Positions 1 to 10,794 of a stretch of DNA of 64,000 nucleotides are shown here, in pieces. Position 1 is the first letter of the stretch. Each line of letters opens with the position of its first letter. Source of the stretch: Neoceratodus forsteri (taxonomy: Eukaryota > Chordata > Ceratodontiformes > Ceratodontidae); NCBI GenBank assembly GCA_016271365.2, contig CM057454.1, forward strand, positions 697,143,501-697,207,500, given 5' to 3'. The notes beneath the pieces were generated by a model, which ran no database searches, had not been told where the DNA came from, and was given only the letters and a program-made list of their open reading frames with translations. Position numbers and translations under genes: made by a program.

Positions 1-580
1 TATATTTCCATTACCCTGCCCTTATAGCCCTTACTTTGTCTGCCTCCTCTTTTGAGAACCACTGTGGCTTTCTCTTTCTCTTGCATTTTGATACCAGTCT
101 GATGCAGTGGTTTGTCACTTTCACTATGGCTCCTTTTGGGTGCTTCCACTGCTGTTTCACCCCCTTCTATCCCCCTTTTCTCCAGGGCTATTTTCATACC
201 CCTACCCATTTCAGCAAAGTCTGCCCTTTTAAAATCCAAAACCTTTGATCTAGTGTGACTTGACTGAGTCCCTGTCCCCATGCTGAACCTCACTACATGG
301 TGATTGCTGCATCCCAGTTGCCCTTCTACCTGGACATCTGTGATTCTAACCCCACTGGTCATCACTAGATCCAGAATTGCCCTGTCTCTGGTGGGATCAA
401 GCACAAGCTGCCTGAGTCCTGCCTCCAGTAGGGAATCTAGGATCCTCTGCTTCTGGCTGAAGCAGCTGCCTGGGTGATCCAATCCACACCCCGCATATTG
501 AAATCCCCCATGGCTGTGTCTATCTCTGCTAAGCTCCGCTGTGTCAGTGCTTGATTTGCCCCTTTCTCTGTCACTACAAA
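1..580 (-). mobile_element. CR1-type LINE fragment (endonuclease part of ORF2)
   Basis: Read on the minus strand, this stretch encodes part of an APE-type endonuclease of a CR1-like retrotransposon. From about 580 downward I see AEIDTAMGDFNMRGVDWI, which contains the GDFN metal-binding block. It is followed by a leucine- and isoleucine-rich stretch and a degenerate NHHVVRF block, where the family normally has SDH. Stops and frame changes break it, so it is a dead fragment. It covers the same GDFN region as the neighbouring fragment at 1868-2665, so the two are separate copies and not halves of one element. The fragment runs off the left edge of the window. Confidence 0.75.
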
Positions 581-595
581 ATACGGGAAAAAATC

Positions 596-1867
596 TCAAG
601 TTGAAAGAAGGTGCAAAGTTAAGCTTGGAGCACATAGAAAGGTTTCTTTCCTCGAAAATACTATCTGGGAAGCAGGGTCCGCCGTGAGGAGCAGCCGGCG
701 TGCTGCTCCCACTGGGAGAAATTGCTTCTCCAGCTTCAATGCATCCTGATAAGGGCACAAAGGCAAAAGCCCCTCAGAAGCCAACTTTAGCCACTCTGCA
801 GTCATTCCTAGTGGAATGTCAGTCTGATATGAAAAATACTCTCTCTGAGGTAAAGACTTCACTTACCGACATTGTTCTCCGTCGTGAGAACATTGAAAAT
901 AAGATTGCTGCTGTTGAGGAATGAGTTACCACCTCAGAGAAAAATGCAGAGAAACTAGCAGCAAGGGTTCTGACAGTAGAAGGGGCAGTGAACGCTGCCC
1001 TACATGAGCAGATTAACACTATGGGAAAGCTTGAGAAAACAGAGAAACATTTCTCCAAAGAAATCTGTGTCTGATTGGGCTTTCCACCATAGTTCTGCCT
1101 TGAATTTGTTTTTTGACCACAAGTTGGACTGTAACAAGATACAGCTGAATTATGGGCAATGTATGTGATCTACACCTTCCCTACTATTCTGCAAAGAAAT
1201 AGATTGTTGCAGCTAATGCTAGCCAAAAAAGAATTTATCTATGAGGGTGTGAAACTTCATTTATACCCTGATTTTGGCTTAGCTACACAGCGACATAGAA
1301 AGCATTTTATAATGCTCAGAACTGAGTTTCCACAAGCAGGAGTGAATGCTGTTCTCCAAGCACTGGCTAAATTGAAGGTCACGTTCAAAAATAAAGATTA
1401 CTTTTTCATGGATGTAGACAAAGCACTGGAGTTTTATGAAAAAAATATTGCCCTGCCTACAGAGTTGGAATCAGAGGGAGATGAAGACGAAGGTATAGTA
1501 AATAAAACACAGTATATACCAATGCTAAAGAAGATGGTTAAATTTGATTAGAGATATTCTTTAATGATTTCTAGTTTCTTAAGTTGAGGGACATTGCCTT
1601 AAATGCTTTTTGTTTGCTTTTTCCTTTAAATGGGATAGTTTAAAGCTTGGAGTTGGCAGGGGATGGGCAAAGTTTATGTTTTCCTAAGATGCTTCAGTGT
1701 CTTAATAAAGACAATATGCTTATAACCCCCCAAAAAATGAAAAATCTTTTTTGTACTTGTCATTTTTACTTGAATTTGGTTGTATTTTCAAGAAGTCCAT
1801 TTTGTGTTGTAATAACTTGTAAAATGAATTTTCTCTCTGAACAAAAAAAAAGTAAAAAAAAAAAAAA
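596..1867 (+). mobile_element. L1-type LINE ORF1 pseudogene with poly-A tail
   Basis: This is a decayed copy of the ORF1 RNA-binding protein of an L1-clade retrotransposon. The first part (about 700-1060) reads as a heptad-rich coiled coil with one in-frame stop after AAVEE. After a short gap, the frame at 1159-1551 gives an ORF1 C-terminal domain: LAKKEFIYEGVKLHLYPDFG, then LKVTFKNKDYFF, near the usual L1 ORF1 ending. The central RRM domain appears mostly deleted, because coiled coil and C-terminal domain are only about 90 bases apart. An AATAAA signal lies near 1702, and an A-rich run at 1844-1867 is probably the tail. I see no ORF2, so it is a truncated or ORF1-only copy. Flanking duplications were not found. 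Confidence 0.7.
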
Positions 1868-2665
1868 CATCTCCCATCAGCAGAATTTCACCTTTCATTG
1901 CCATCTCATATATTTTATCCACTAGCTCACCGTCCACTTCCTCCCTCTGTCCAGAAGGCCTGTATATCACCCCTGTGCATATTGCTGTGTGATTTCCAGG
2001 TTCAAGGGTGACCCACAGTGCTTTGGCCTCCCCCTGCGTTTCCTGTACCTGTTTTGCCTTTATTCAGTATTGTGATCCCCTTCCTGAATGGATGCAAGCC
2101 ATTGTCCTTATACAGGCTTACATCCAACCAGGTTGAGCCCCAATCCCCCATTAAGCCAAACCCCTCTCTTCCACACCATTCCTTCAACTAGGAGTTGAAT
2201 TTCTGGATGTGGAGTGTCCTAGCCTCCCCCTGACATGGACAGGTAGAACCTCCAAGAAGGAAATGGAGTGTGCTACCTGCTTCAGGCTCTGCCCAGCTTC
2301 CTGAAATCTTCCTGTATTCTGACTAACTCCACCCTGTCTCCTGCCATGTCATTCATCTCCAGGTGGAAAATGTCATCCAGTTCCTCTCTCCTTGCTATTT
2401 CCCTTGCGATCCTATTGATCTGCTTCCCATCCCTCCATGTCATGCTTCCTGGTATGCACTTGACCTCCCTATCCTTCCTGCTAGGTTCCTCTAAAGTAAC
2501 TCCCCGGACAATTGGTTTCCCCACTAGTAGAAGCCTCCTCCCTCTCTGGGGTTCTCTACCCCCCTTCCCTTGGGATTCATTATGGGGGACCCTCTCGTCC
2601 TCATTTGTCCCAGCTGTGGGTGCACCTGTGGGGCTATCCCGCTCTTCAAAAACAGCATAGGAGTT
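1868..2665 (-). mobile_element. CR1-type LINE fragment: ORF1 SGNH-like domain plus endonuclease start
   Basis: Read from 2665 downward, this begins with an ORF1 esterase-like (SGNH hydrolase) domain. Block I is RLLLVGKPIVRGV, followed by REVKCIPGSMTW and a degenerate LEMNDMAGDR, where the family has a GTND block. The domain resumes at 2187-2002 with KEWCGREGFGLMGDW and DNGLHPFRKG, the DxxH-like block IV. The endonuclease then starts at about 1990 with TGVIYRPSGQREE and KGEILLMGD. The catalytic serine of block I (GDS in active SGNH enzymes) reads as GKP here, so this copy could not be an active esterase. The order ORF1 then endonuclease is the normal CR1 layout on the minus strand. Confidence 0.75.
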
Positions 2666-2691
2666 AGTTAGATTGATCGGTTCTGGGATTT

Positions 2692-3180
2692 TTTCATAGT
2701 TTCATAGTAAATTACAAGTCTTCAGGCATTTAGCCCTTGATGACTTGTCACATATCAGTAATAGTGAGTTACCTTATATTTACCCATATAGTTGTCCAGT
2801 TCTGTTGTAAACTGATTCAGTGTATTACTATTTACCACTGTCTCTGGTAATGAATTCCAGATTTTGATCATCCTTTGGTTAAACAACTGTGCTCTTTTTT
2901 TTTTTATTACAAATCTCCCCCCTTGGTTGTAGTCCATGTGCTCTGATTTCTTTACTACTGTCATTTCTGCATAGACAAGTTGTTGCACGTAAACGTTCAT
3001 CATTAAAAGCCCTATACACATAGCACAAGTCCCCTGTCAACTTTCTATAGGTGACTGAGTACAGGTCCAAAGTATGTAGTCTGTCTTTATATGTCTTGTT
3101 GTTAAGTCCACTAACTTTTTTGGTCAACTTCCCATGTACCCCTCCCATTTATTTAGTACTACTCATGTTATATACTGATA
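2692..3180 (-). mobile_element. LINE-B (CR1) 3' segment: RT C-terminal region and 3' tail
   Basis: On the minus strand this is the end of a CR1-type ORF2. It contains KKVSGLNNKTYKDRLHTLDL, then RKLTGDLCYVYRAFND, then FNQRMIKIWNSLPETVV and FTTELDNYM, which match the conserved thumb and end region of CR1/L2 reverse transcriptases. A frame change falls in an A/T-rich run near 2890. The element ends at about 2692 with short repeats of TTCATAG, the CR1 style of 3' tail read in reverse. The matching upstream part of the same protein lies at 8214-9415. The intervening 5 kb is a later plus-strand LINE. Confidence 0.75.
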
Positions 3181-3184
3181 TGAA

Positions 3185-4200
3185 GGGAGACTGCCTCCTC
3201 GAGCGGCACCATCGCCATAAGCAGTGCTCAATGGCCTCTACTTTGGCCACTGTGCCAGCTCAACAGACCCTCCTCAACCACTGTCCTGGTTCCCTGACTC
3301 AGATCCCTTGCCAAGGTATGTCCACCCCTCAGCCTAGCAGCCTGGTTCCCTGTGGCTGGATGCCAATTGGTTCACTGACGCTGCCAGAGGCTTGTGATTG
3401 GACTGGGTGATTCAGACAGTACAGCCATTGGCATGCCTTTCTCTTGGACTTAAGCCTGTCTCCCACGCCAGTTACTGTCTGCCTTCTCCTAAGATATTTT
3501 AATTAATATTAACCTGTATCTACAGTTGCTAGTGTGCTTTGCCACTGTTATTGCTGCATTGTTATTGTGAATTATCTTACTGTTTATTATACAGCTGATT
3601 TTAGACCTATACGTGTAAGTTTGTAATTTCACTCTCTCCTATCTTCCCGCTCTATCCCTCCTCCTCCCCTCTGTCCACTTCTTGGGTCTGTAACATTCCC
3701 GGACACAGAACCCCCCCCACCCCCCTTTCTCCCTGCTCGCTACCTACCCTCAACTGTCTCCTATTCTTTTCAACCTCAGCTTGAGGTCCCTGGCTGACTC
3801 CTCGAAATCACTCCGATCTCCCCCGCTATCAGTCCTTCCTGCTTGTTAATTCAATTGCCTTTTGTCTCTCTGACTCTCCTTCCTGCCCCTCCCTTTAGTC
3901 CCTGTAACCTTTTCTTTTGTCATTCAACCCCGACTATCTGCTGCCAGTTCCGCCCGCTTGCACAGTGTCTACAGCCCTCTTAACTGGCTTCTCTCTCCAA
4001 TTTCTCAAATTTGGGAGACTGCCTCCTTGAGAGGTACCATCACTGTAAGCGGTGACCGACGCTGCCTGAGGCTTGTGATTGGACTGGGTGATTCAGGCAG
4101 CACATCCATTGGCGTGCCTTTCTCTCGCACTTAAGCTTGTCTCCCAGGCCAGTTACTGTCTGCCTTCAGATACTGTCTGCCTTCTTCTAAGATATTTTGT
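3185..4200 (+). repeat. Tandem 5' units (promoter-like monomers) of LINE-A
   Basis: A unit starting GGGAGACTGCCTCCT begins at 3185 and again at 4013, a spacing of 828 bases. The stretch from CGCTGCC(A/T)GAGGCTTGTGATTGG through ACTTAAGC and CAGTTACTGTCTGCCTTC also occurs twice, at about 3378-3500 and 4058-4200. The second unit lacks roughly 150 bases present in the first. Tandem 5' units that carry the promoter are known from some LINE families. Here the promoter role is inferred from position only. Confidence 0.65.
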
Positions 4201-4308
4201 CCCACCCCACCCCAGGCCTCCTTTAACTACGCTTTTGGTCTGCCCACTATTAGTTATCCTTTATTTTTTTGGTTCAGTTTCTCTTGACCTAACCACTCCT
4301 TATGTAAA

Positions 4309-4309
<1 letters not shown>

Positions 4310-4339
<30 letters not shown>

Positions 4340-4340
4340 A
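4310..4340. repeat. (CT)n microsatellite in LINE-A leader
   Basis: A run of about 14 CT units follows a C-rich stretch just before the first long reading frame of LINE-A. Confidence 0.9.
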
Positions 4341-4404
4341 ACGATTTTCTACTCTTTGTCCCTTCTGTGATCTCTCTAGTATCCTAACTTTCTCCTGTCC
4401 TAAA

Positions 4405-5587
4405 ATGCTTACTCAACTTACAATTGTGCTTATGCTTGTTCTTCTCAGCCCCATACCCCCTGTGTGCAATCCCTGCCATTCACACCTTCACCTGGTACTT
4501 CTCTCAGCCCTGCATTACACCTCTTGTATGGTCACAGGGACCCATGACATGGACTATCTGGCCCACCGCCCCCCCTTGTGGCACCTTGGGGTCCTCCTCA
4601 AACTTACAGCGAGCAGCCCCCTGATGATCCCACTGGCTATGCATGTACTCTACAATTTGTCAAAACGCCCCCAGCACTATGGTGCTATAAAGCACAGGAA
4701 CATCACACACAAGCAAGTATGCAGCATGCTCAAATCCTTTCTCCTTCGACTACTGATTATGCTACTCCTCCTCTCAGGAAATGTACACCCCAATCCAGGT
4801 CCTTCTGGGTATACAGCGGAAAATTCAATAAAGAGGGAAGGGTCTCTCACCCTGGCATCTATTAATGCCTGTAGCATCCTCAGCAAGCTAGATTCCCTTC
4901 AATCATGGATTTAACAGCATAACCCTGATGTCCTCTCAGTGGTTGAAAAGTGACTAAACCCTAAGATCCCAGATGCCTCCATCTCAATCCCTGGCTACTC
5001 CATATTCAGGCAATACAGGACTTCCAAATGAGGTGAAGGCTGTGCCATACACCTCAAGAGTAGCTTCTTAGGTCATGCTATTCCATCACCAAACCAGGGC
5101 ACCTCTGCTCAGGTCCTCTCCATCAAAGTCCTCCTTGGAGCCCACAATAAGGAACTTAATATTGTCTCAGTTTATATACCCCCTAAGAACCAGGCCACAG
5201 GCTTCAACAACATTCTGGAATACATTAGGCGCTTGCATCATAACACAGAAACTATAATTCTTGGTGACTTTAATATTAACTGGCTCTCCCCCTGAGGCTT
5301 CTGTATTCAAGGATGCAGTTACACTGCAGCACCTCTCACAACTTGTCCTCACCCCCACCAGATGCAACTACAGGACTGGTACTTTCACACTACTAGATTG
5401 GATTCTGACTAACTGCCCCAACCGAATCTCTAATGTCACAGTCCTCTCAGACTCAATTAGTGATCACTCTCCTGTCATCTGCTCTTGGACTAACAGGTTT
5501 TTCAAACCCCCTCCCAAGCTTCTCTACACAAGGGTAATTAATCAGGGGGCGACTTCAGCTATGAAAATCCTACCTAAGCAAACTTGA
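4405..5587 (+). pseudogene. LINE-A ORF, N-terminal leader and APE endonuclease domain
   Basis: The frame starts at ATG 4405 with a hydrophobic leader (MLTQLTIVLMLVLLSPIPPV). A second hydrophobic stretch (FLLRLLIMLLLL) runs straight into GNVHPNPGP at residues 125-133. NPGP after a hydrophobic leader resembles the 2A-like peptides described in CR1/L2-type LINEs, but the usual acidic residue before x-NPGP is H-P here, so activity is doubtful. The endonuclease follows: LASINACSILSKLDSLQSW, then ILGDFNINW near 5262-5290, LLDWILTN at about 5391-5414 and SDHSPVI at about 5458-5480. In-frame stops at 4912 and in the next few hundred bases, plus a frameshift near 5290, break the domain. Confidence 0.8.
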
Positions 5588-5594
5588 CTGGGCA

Positions 5595-7629
5595 GTGCCG
5601 GACACACTCAATGATACTAACAAAGCCTTGGACTTGTTCATCGACCGCTTCAATTCAGCCTGTAACATCTATGCACCACTAAAAAAGGCGAAGGTCAAAG
5701 GACAGTCAAACTCCTGGATTACCTTTGATCTTTTAACACGTCTTAAGCACAGGGACCACCTTTGGCAATGTGCTTGTGCCACCCCTTTGCAAGGAAACAT
5801 ACAAAAATACAAGGCATCCTGCAATGCCTGCACTCATCTAATTAGGAATACCAAATGTAAATATTTCAAAGAGGCACTGACCAACTCTTGTGGTGATGGG
5901 AAAAACTTATGGAACAACCTGAAACAACTCACCGGCAAGGAACCTAGAGTACCCCCCACCATGCTCAACTTACACAGCACTCCAACGCTCAGCCTTGACA
6001 CCATTACCAATACCTTCAACTATGCTTTCTTGAACCTGGACAATGTGCTTCCCCCTAATTTCTTCGATGACCCTTCACCCAATGCCCCCCTCGAGACCAC
6101 CAGAAATGCTCATACAGCTACACAATTCTTCTTCAAAGAGGTTCCTCCACATGTGACTCATACCTATATCTGCAAAGCCATCCGCAAGTCCAGGTACAGT
6201 GGTGACTCCCTTGACCTCAAACTACTTGCCCAATTTCTGGATGAGGTCATTGAACCCCTGACAAAGATTTTTAACCTTTCACAAAGTGGGCTAATTCCCC
6301 TCGCGCTGGAAGCAGGCAACTGTCACACCAGTGCATAAAAGTGGAGACAGGTCTCTTCATTCTAACTACAGACCCATCTCACTCCTCCCCAGTTATCTAA
6401 GGCATTAGAACGAATAGTGTCTGACCAACTAGCCGAATTCCTGAATAAGTATGAAGTCCAATGCCCAGAACAGCATGACTTCAGAAAAGGGCACAGCACC
6501 ACCACGGCTCTACTGGAATTCACAAGTTTCATTCACGACACTCTTGACAAAGGAAACTGTGGGGGGGGCAGTTTTCATAGACCTCACAAAGGCCTTTGAC
6601 ACTGTTAATCACCCTCTACTTCTTAGGCAACTGTCCTACATTGGGTTCTCTAATGAGACTCTTCCATGCTTTGCTAGCTACCTCAGAAATTGGAACCAAA
6701 GGATCAGGATTGCAGGTGTCATGTCCGATGTCAAGCCTGTCCCCTCCGGAGTCCCCCAGGGGTCCATCCTGGGACCTGTACTGTTCTCCCCCTTCCTCAA
6801 TAGACTCCCTGGTGTCTGCCAGCAAAAAATTCTACTCTGCATGGATGATGCAGTACTATTCTCCTGCCACCATGACACTAAACTCCTTGAAACACAGCTG
6901 CAGCTTTACTTCATGCATGTTGAAGATTGGTTCAGCATGCATAAACTCCTCATGAACTATATCAAGACCAAAGTAATGAACTTCTGTAATCCGCGAAGCA
7001 GGTACAAATCTCAGTCCTTCAATATCAAGAACAACACCGGGTACTTACTCAAACATGTCCTGGAGTTCAAATACCTTGGTGTCACACTGGATAGCTCCCT
7101 CTCCTACACTTGGCATATTAATACTATGCGAATTGGTCTGCTACACAAGCACAAGCACTGTATGACTGCAGACACCCTTAGACTGGCCATCTGTAGCTCT
7201 GTCACCTCTATCATTGATTACGGTCTGGCTATCTATGGCTCTGCTTCTTCAACTGCCTTCTGTAGAATCTCAGTCTCGCTCAACAAAGCCTGCAGGCTCT
7301 TAACAGGAGCTGCCAGAGACATGCACATATGTGGCCTCTATGCCCAGGCTTGTTGGCTACCATTCATCAGTAGAATTCAGTACCAGACCTGCCTGCTACA
7401 CAAAAAGATTCTCCTTGGTCTCACGCCCCCTGTTGTTTGTAAGCTCCTCTCTGCCTTCAGTGGTACTCAGCAAACACATAGTGCCCAATCCCAAACCTTT
7501 CAGGTTCCTAGATGTCGTACTTCATTGGGTCAGCAGTCCTTCTACTATAGGGCTCCTAATTGGTTTAATACCCTTAACAAAGAAGCACTTTCCTCCCCAA
7601 CACTTGGACCCTTTAAAAAGAATCTCTGA
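5595..7629 (+). pseudogene. LINE-A reverse transcriptase region
   Basis: This continues the LINE-A ORF2. The linker and fingers run from 5595 to 6338. A frameshift follows before HKSGD and the NYRPISLLP block at about 6340-6390. RT landmarks then appear: FIDLTKAFDTVNHPLL near 6575-6615, SGVPQGSILGPVLFS near 6745-6790, and the active-site block as CMDDAVLF at about 6838-6861, where active copies have Y/FADD. FKYLGVTLDSSLSY is near 7065 and the C-terminal WFNTLNKE block near 7560. The frame ends at 7629. The alanine-to-methionine change and at least two frameshifts indicate an inactive copy. The C-terminal region to 7629 is otherwise long and open. Confidence 0.85.
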
Positions 7630-8213
7630 CTTTACCTCACCTCTACCTCCAAATGTGACTGCTTCTGCTAAAGGACTGGTCCATTCACTGACTAGTCGAT
7701 CTTGACTTGTGCCCTGCATCCCTCCTGACTCTACTCTCACTGGCATCTGTCTTCTTTGTGTCCCTTTTCCTTCCCCCATCTCTCCATCCTACTTCCCCTT
7801 CTCCCTACACTCCTCCTCCACTCTTCAAACCTCACCTTTTCCCCTGTTCCTGATCCCCTCCCACCATCCCTCTCCCACCTCATGACAAAGGCTCCTCAGC
7901 CTGCCTACATCTCTCTGGCAATCTCCTACACTATAGCAAGCTGATAGCCCCATTTCTTCTTAATTTCCTTACTTTGCTGCATCATCTATCTGCCTTATTT
8001 ATATTGCTCCCTACTAATAACCATTATCTCTAAAGTATTCTAAAGCTGCAAAGATATGTCAACCTTGTCTATACTAAGCCTGTTTACCGTTACCAACCTT
8101 TGTATGTATGTTTCCCCATTCCTTTGACGTGGAACCTTTGTAAATGAGCAGCTCCTGCTCAAAGGTACTTGTAATCCGAGAGTTTAATAAAATAAAAAAT
8201 AAAAATAAAATGA
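7630..8213 (+). other. LINE-A 3' untranslated region and A-rich tail
   Basis: There is no coding frame. The region is rich in CT (TTCCTTCCCCC, CTCCACTCTTC) and ends with CCGAGAGTTTAATAAAATA and A-rich repeats. LINE-B similarity resumes immediately after, at about 8214. Confidence 0.7.
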
Positions 8214-9415
8214 CAGGTACACAGTATTCCAAGTGTGGTCTGAGCAGTGCAGTGTACAGTGGCATCAGGACCTCCCTCTTCCTACTCCTAAACCCTTGTA
8301 GTATATATCCTTACATCCTATGGCCCCTCTTAGCCATCTCTCTGACATGATCATCAAATGTCAGATTGTTAGAGATCTACACCCACCATTTATCTTTCCA
8401 ATACTGTGGAAGTTAAGATCTTATTATTTAGGGTATATTTCATCTTTAAGTTGTTATATCCTAAGTGCACTACATTGCTTTTATATATATTGAAGTTAAG
8501 TCCATGATTATTTGCCCATGCACTTAGGTGATCAAGTTCATTCTGGAAATCATCAGCTGCTTCCACATTATTAACTATGGCTCTGATCTTAGCATCATCT
8601 GCGTATTTGCATATCCATGTTTTTTTCCAAGTTCTGCATGGTTGATACTAGGATGTTAAATAATACTGGCCCCAACACCTACCCCTTTAGCACACCACTC
8701 ATCACACCCATCCAATTGGAACTATGGCCTCTAATGGTTACTCTCTGGTGCCTGTCTCCCAACCATGACTGGGTCCATGATATAATACAAGGGTGGAATT
8801 TATATTGTTTTAACTGCTTAATTAACTCTTGATATGAAACAGAGTCAAATGCCTTCGAATAATAATAAAAAAAAAAAACAACAATGCCACTGGAAGTCCC
8901 TTGTCCATAGCCTCACTTACTGTCTCAAAAAAATGTAATAGATTTGTTAAACATGACCTACCCTGGCTAAACCTGTGTTGTGTAATATCATTTAGACCTT
9001 TTTCTTCTATATGTTGCTGGACAATGTCTTTAATAAATCCCTCCATTATCTGTCCCAAAACAGAGGTTAGACTAATGGGTCTAAAATATTGTACTTTACT
9101 CCTGTCACTTTTTTTATCTATGGGTGTTCACAATCCTCCAATCTGCCACAGTTTTACCTTCTGACAGTGATTTATTAAATAGCCCACAGGTAGGCCATGC
9201 CAGTTCTTTCACCAGCTTCTTCAAGAGCTTAGGGTACATTTCATCTGGACCAGGAAAGTTATTTACCTTTAAGTGTATTAATTTTTGATAAACTTCATCT
9301 TGAGAGACCTCTTTAATATTTATCATTCCACCTTTGGTAATCTCCACTGAATCGCAGTTATTGCCTTTGGGAGTAAAATTATTTGCAAAGCACTTGTCAA
9401 AAATATCCACTATTT
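8214..9415 (-). pseudogene. LINE-B (CR1) reverse transcriptase, central part
   Basis: Read from 9415 downward: IFDKCFANNFTPK, then VNNFPGPDEMYPKLLKKLVK, LFNKSLSEGKTVADWRIVN, a degenerate RPISLTSVLGQ, and HRFSQGRSCLTNLLHFFE. This is the typical order of CR1 RT fingers and palm. A poly-T run near 8870 disrupts the next block. Further down I read LGPVLFN-like remains, CKYADDAKI (the YADD catalytic box, near 8600) and LYTALLRPHLEYCVP at about 8220-8265, where the insertion of LINE-A cuts the frame. The protein continues at 3180-2692. Multiple stops show long decay. Confidence 0.8.
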
Positions 9416-9424
9416 ACCTTTTAT

Positions 9425-9577
9425 TTGAGCAACAATGCATGACAGGGTGTGGTATATCATGGGATAAAATCACGTCTCGGGTGGTTGGGCATGAGGCCAT
9501 AGGCTGAGTGCATCCAACCACCCTAGAAGTGATTATATCCTATGAAATACCACACCCTGGAGTGCATTATTGCTATT
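9425..9577. mobile_element. Small palindromic MITE-like element
   Basis: The two halves are inverted copies. GGGTGTGGTATATCATGGGA, ATCACGTCTCGGGTGGTTGGGC on the left pairs with GGTTGGATGCACTCAGCC-side sequence and TGATTATATCCTATGAAATACCACACCC on the right. Arms are about 65 bases with a short centre. The outer ends read GCAACAATGCATGACAGGG and CCTGGAGTGCATTATTGC. No coding potential. I cannot name the superfamily. Confidence 0.7.
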
Positions 9578-9839
9578 ATAAACTGGATTCAAAGATTATA
9601 AATAAATAAAAAACTGTTAAAATGTTTTAAAAATGAGTTTTGGGGTAGTGTAGGAGTACCACTTGAAAAAATAGTTCTAGTAGGGTCATAATCAGCAGGT
9701 GGTGCTGTTATAAACTTGTAATGCCTAGTAGGACCTAAAGACTGAAGCACCGCCAGTAGCGATCTAGAGTCTATAGTGGAGAAAAGGAAATTGTTTTATT
9801 GATTTCAACCCGTAGTTGAAACCCTCTTGATCTGCTTCT

Positions 9840-10320
9840 ATTCAAGAATTGACCAGTCTAATCAGAGTGTCTGCTACTGCACAGTGACATTTTGAAATGA
9901 TGCTGAAGCAGCAGGAGGCTTGTGGAACCATCATGACAGGCGACTTCAGCTAAACACATATTTTAGTACTGCAACAAATGCTGAAGTCAATTAAGTGTAA
10001 GTTTACTAGAAATGAGGGCTGAAAGTTAGAAAAATGACTGTCTGAACGTGGAGCAGCTAGACATGAGCATGCACCTTTGCATATCCATAGGCATGTTCAG
10101 CATTATGGCTCAACTTTTTCACACTGCATTTCTGTAAGTTTGTGCCCTCATTTCTAATAAACTCACAGTTTACCACTTCACTATTTGTTACAGTATTAAA
10201 ATACTGTATGTGTTTATCTGAAGTCAGTTGTCCACGAGCATCATGGAGCTTTTTCACTATACTGTAGTAGCTGGTGGTCTTAATACAAACTGATCTAGTC
10301 AACTTTTGAGTACCACAGGT
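9840..10320. mobile_element. Palindromic (foldback) element
   Basis: The left arm contains CATCATGACAGGCGACTTCA, AAACACATATTTTAGTACTG and GTTTACTAGAAATGAGGGC. The right arm, read in reverse complement, gives CATGATGCTCGTGGACAACT, AAACACATACAGTATTTTAATACTG and GTTTATTAGAAATGAGGGC. The arms meet near 10055-10085. It lies between the linker and RT parts of LINE-B and therefore inserted after LINE-B. The bases from 9578 to 9840 and from 10320 to 10790 have no recognised content. Confidence 0.6.
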
Positions 10321-10794
10321 GAGGAGTGAAGGGTGTGTGACTCACATCGGGGGAGATGAGTAGGATGTTCCTGTATACCACACTGAGGAACTCACAATAT
10401 CTTATGCACTCTGGTGCCATTCTGTGAAGCATGGTGAGCATTTTTGTAAGCGCTACTGCATGCAGTAAATAGCCAGGTGTGCATCTCTGAAAAGAGCAAG
10501 AGTGAGAGAGAGATGGAGATGGTAAACCTGCACACAGCAAACTTCCTCAAAAAGAAGCTTTGTTGTAACAGACCAAAGAAACAGCAAGCAGGTGATTTTT
10601 TTTTTGCTGTTTTGAACATGCATTTGACCGTTATTCCTCCCATTCTTTCCAGCAGCTTGCCTTGTGCTGCCTTCTGTGAAGAGGAGTGAGGGACTTGGGG
10701 AACGTTGTGATTGGAGGAATATCTTTTCAGTGAGGAGGCTGGTGGTTGGAAGTTTTTTGAAGCCGTGAGTATGTAGCACAATATCATCATGGCT

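Larger units (their letters stand above)
3181..8213 (+). mobile_element. LINE-A: near full-length L2/CR1-group LINE inserted into LINE-B
   Basis: This is a plus-strand non-LTR retrotransposon of about 5 kb, with repeated 5' units, one ORF in the order N-terminal leader, APE endonuclease and reverse transcriptase, a pyrimidine-rich 3' region, and an A-rich tail of AATAAAATAAAAA type at 8186-8212. It sits between two pieces of the minus-strand LINE-B, whose protein is interrupted exactly across this interval, so LINE-A is the younger insertion. Several stops and frameshifts make it inactive. The 5' boundary near 3181 is set by the end of LINE-B similarity and the start of the repeated GGGAGACTGCCTCCT unit. 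I did not find a convincing target duplication. Confidence 0.8.

Noticed and set aside
36..248. Small plus-strand reading frame as a host gene
   Set aside because: It lies antisense to the CR1 endonuclease fragment and has no domain or codon pattern of its own.
1159..1551. 130-codon open frame as a host protein
   Set aside because: Its sequence fits the C-terminal domain of L1 ORF1 and it is followed by an A-rich tail.
1..2665. An L1 insertion nested inside a single CR1 element
   Set aside because: Both CR1 pieces contain the same GDxN endonuclease block, so they overlap in the protein and must be two copies. No target duplication was found around the L1-type sequence.
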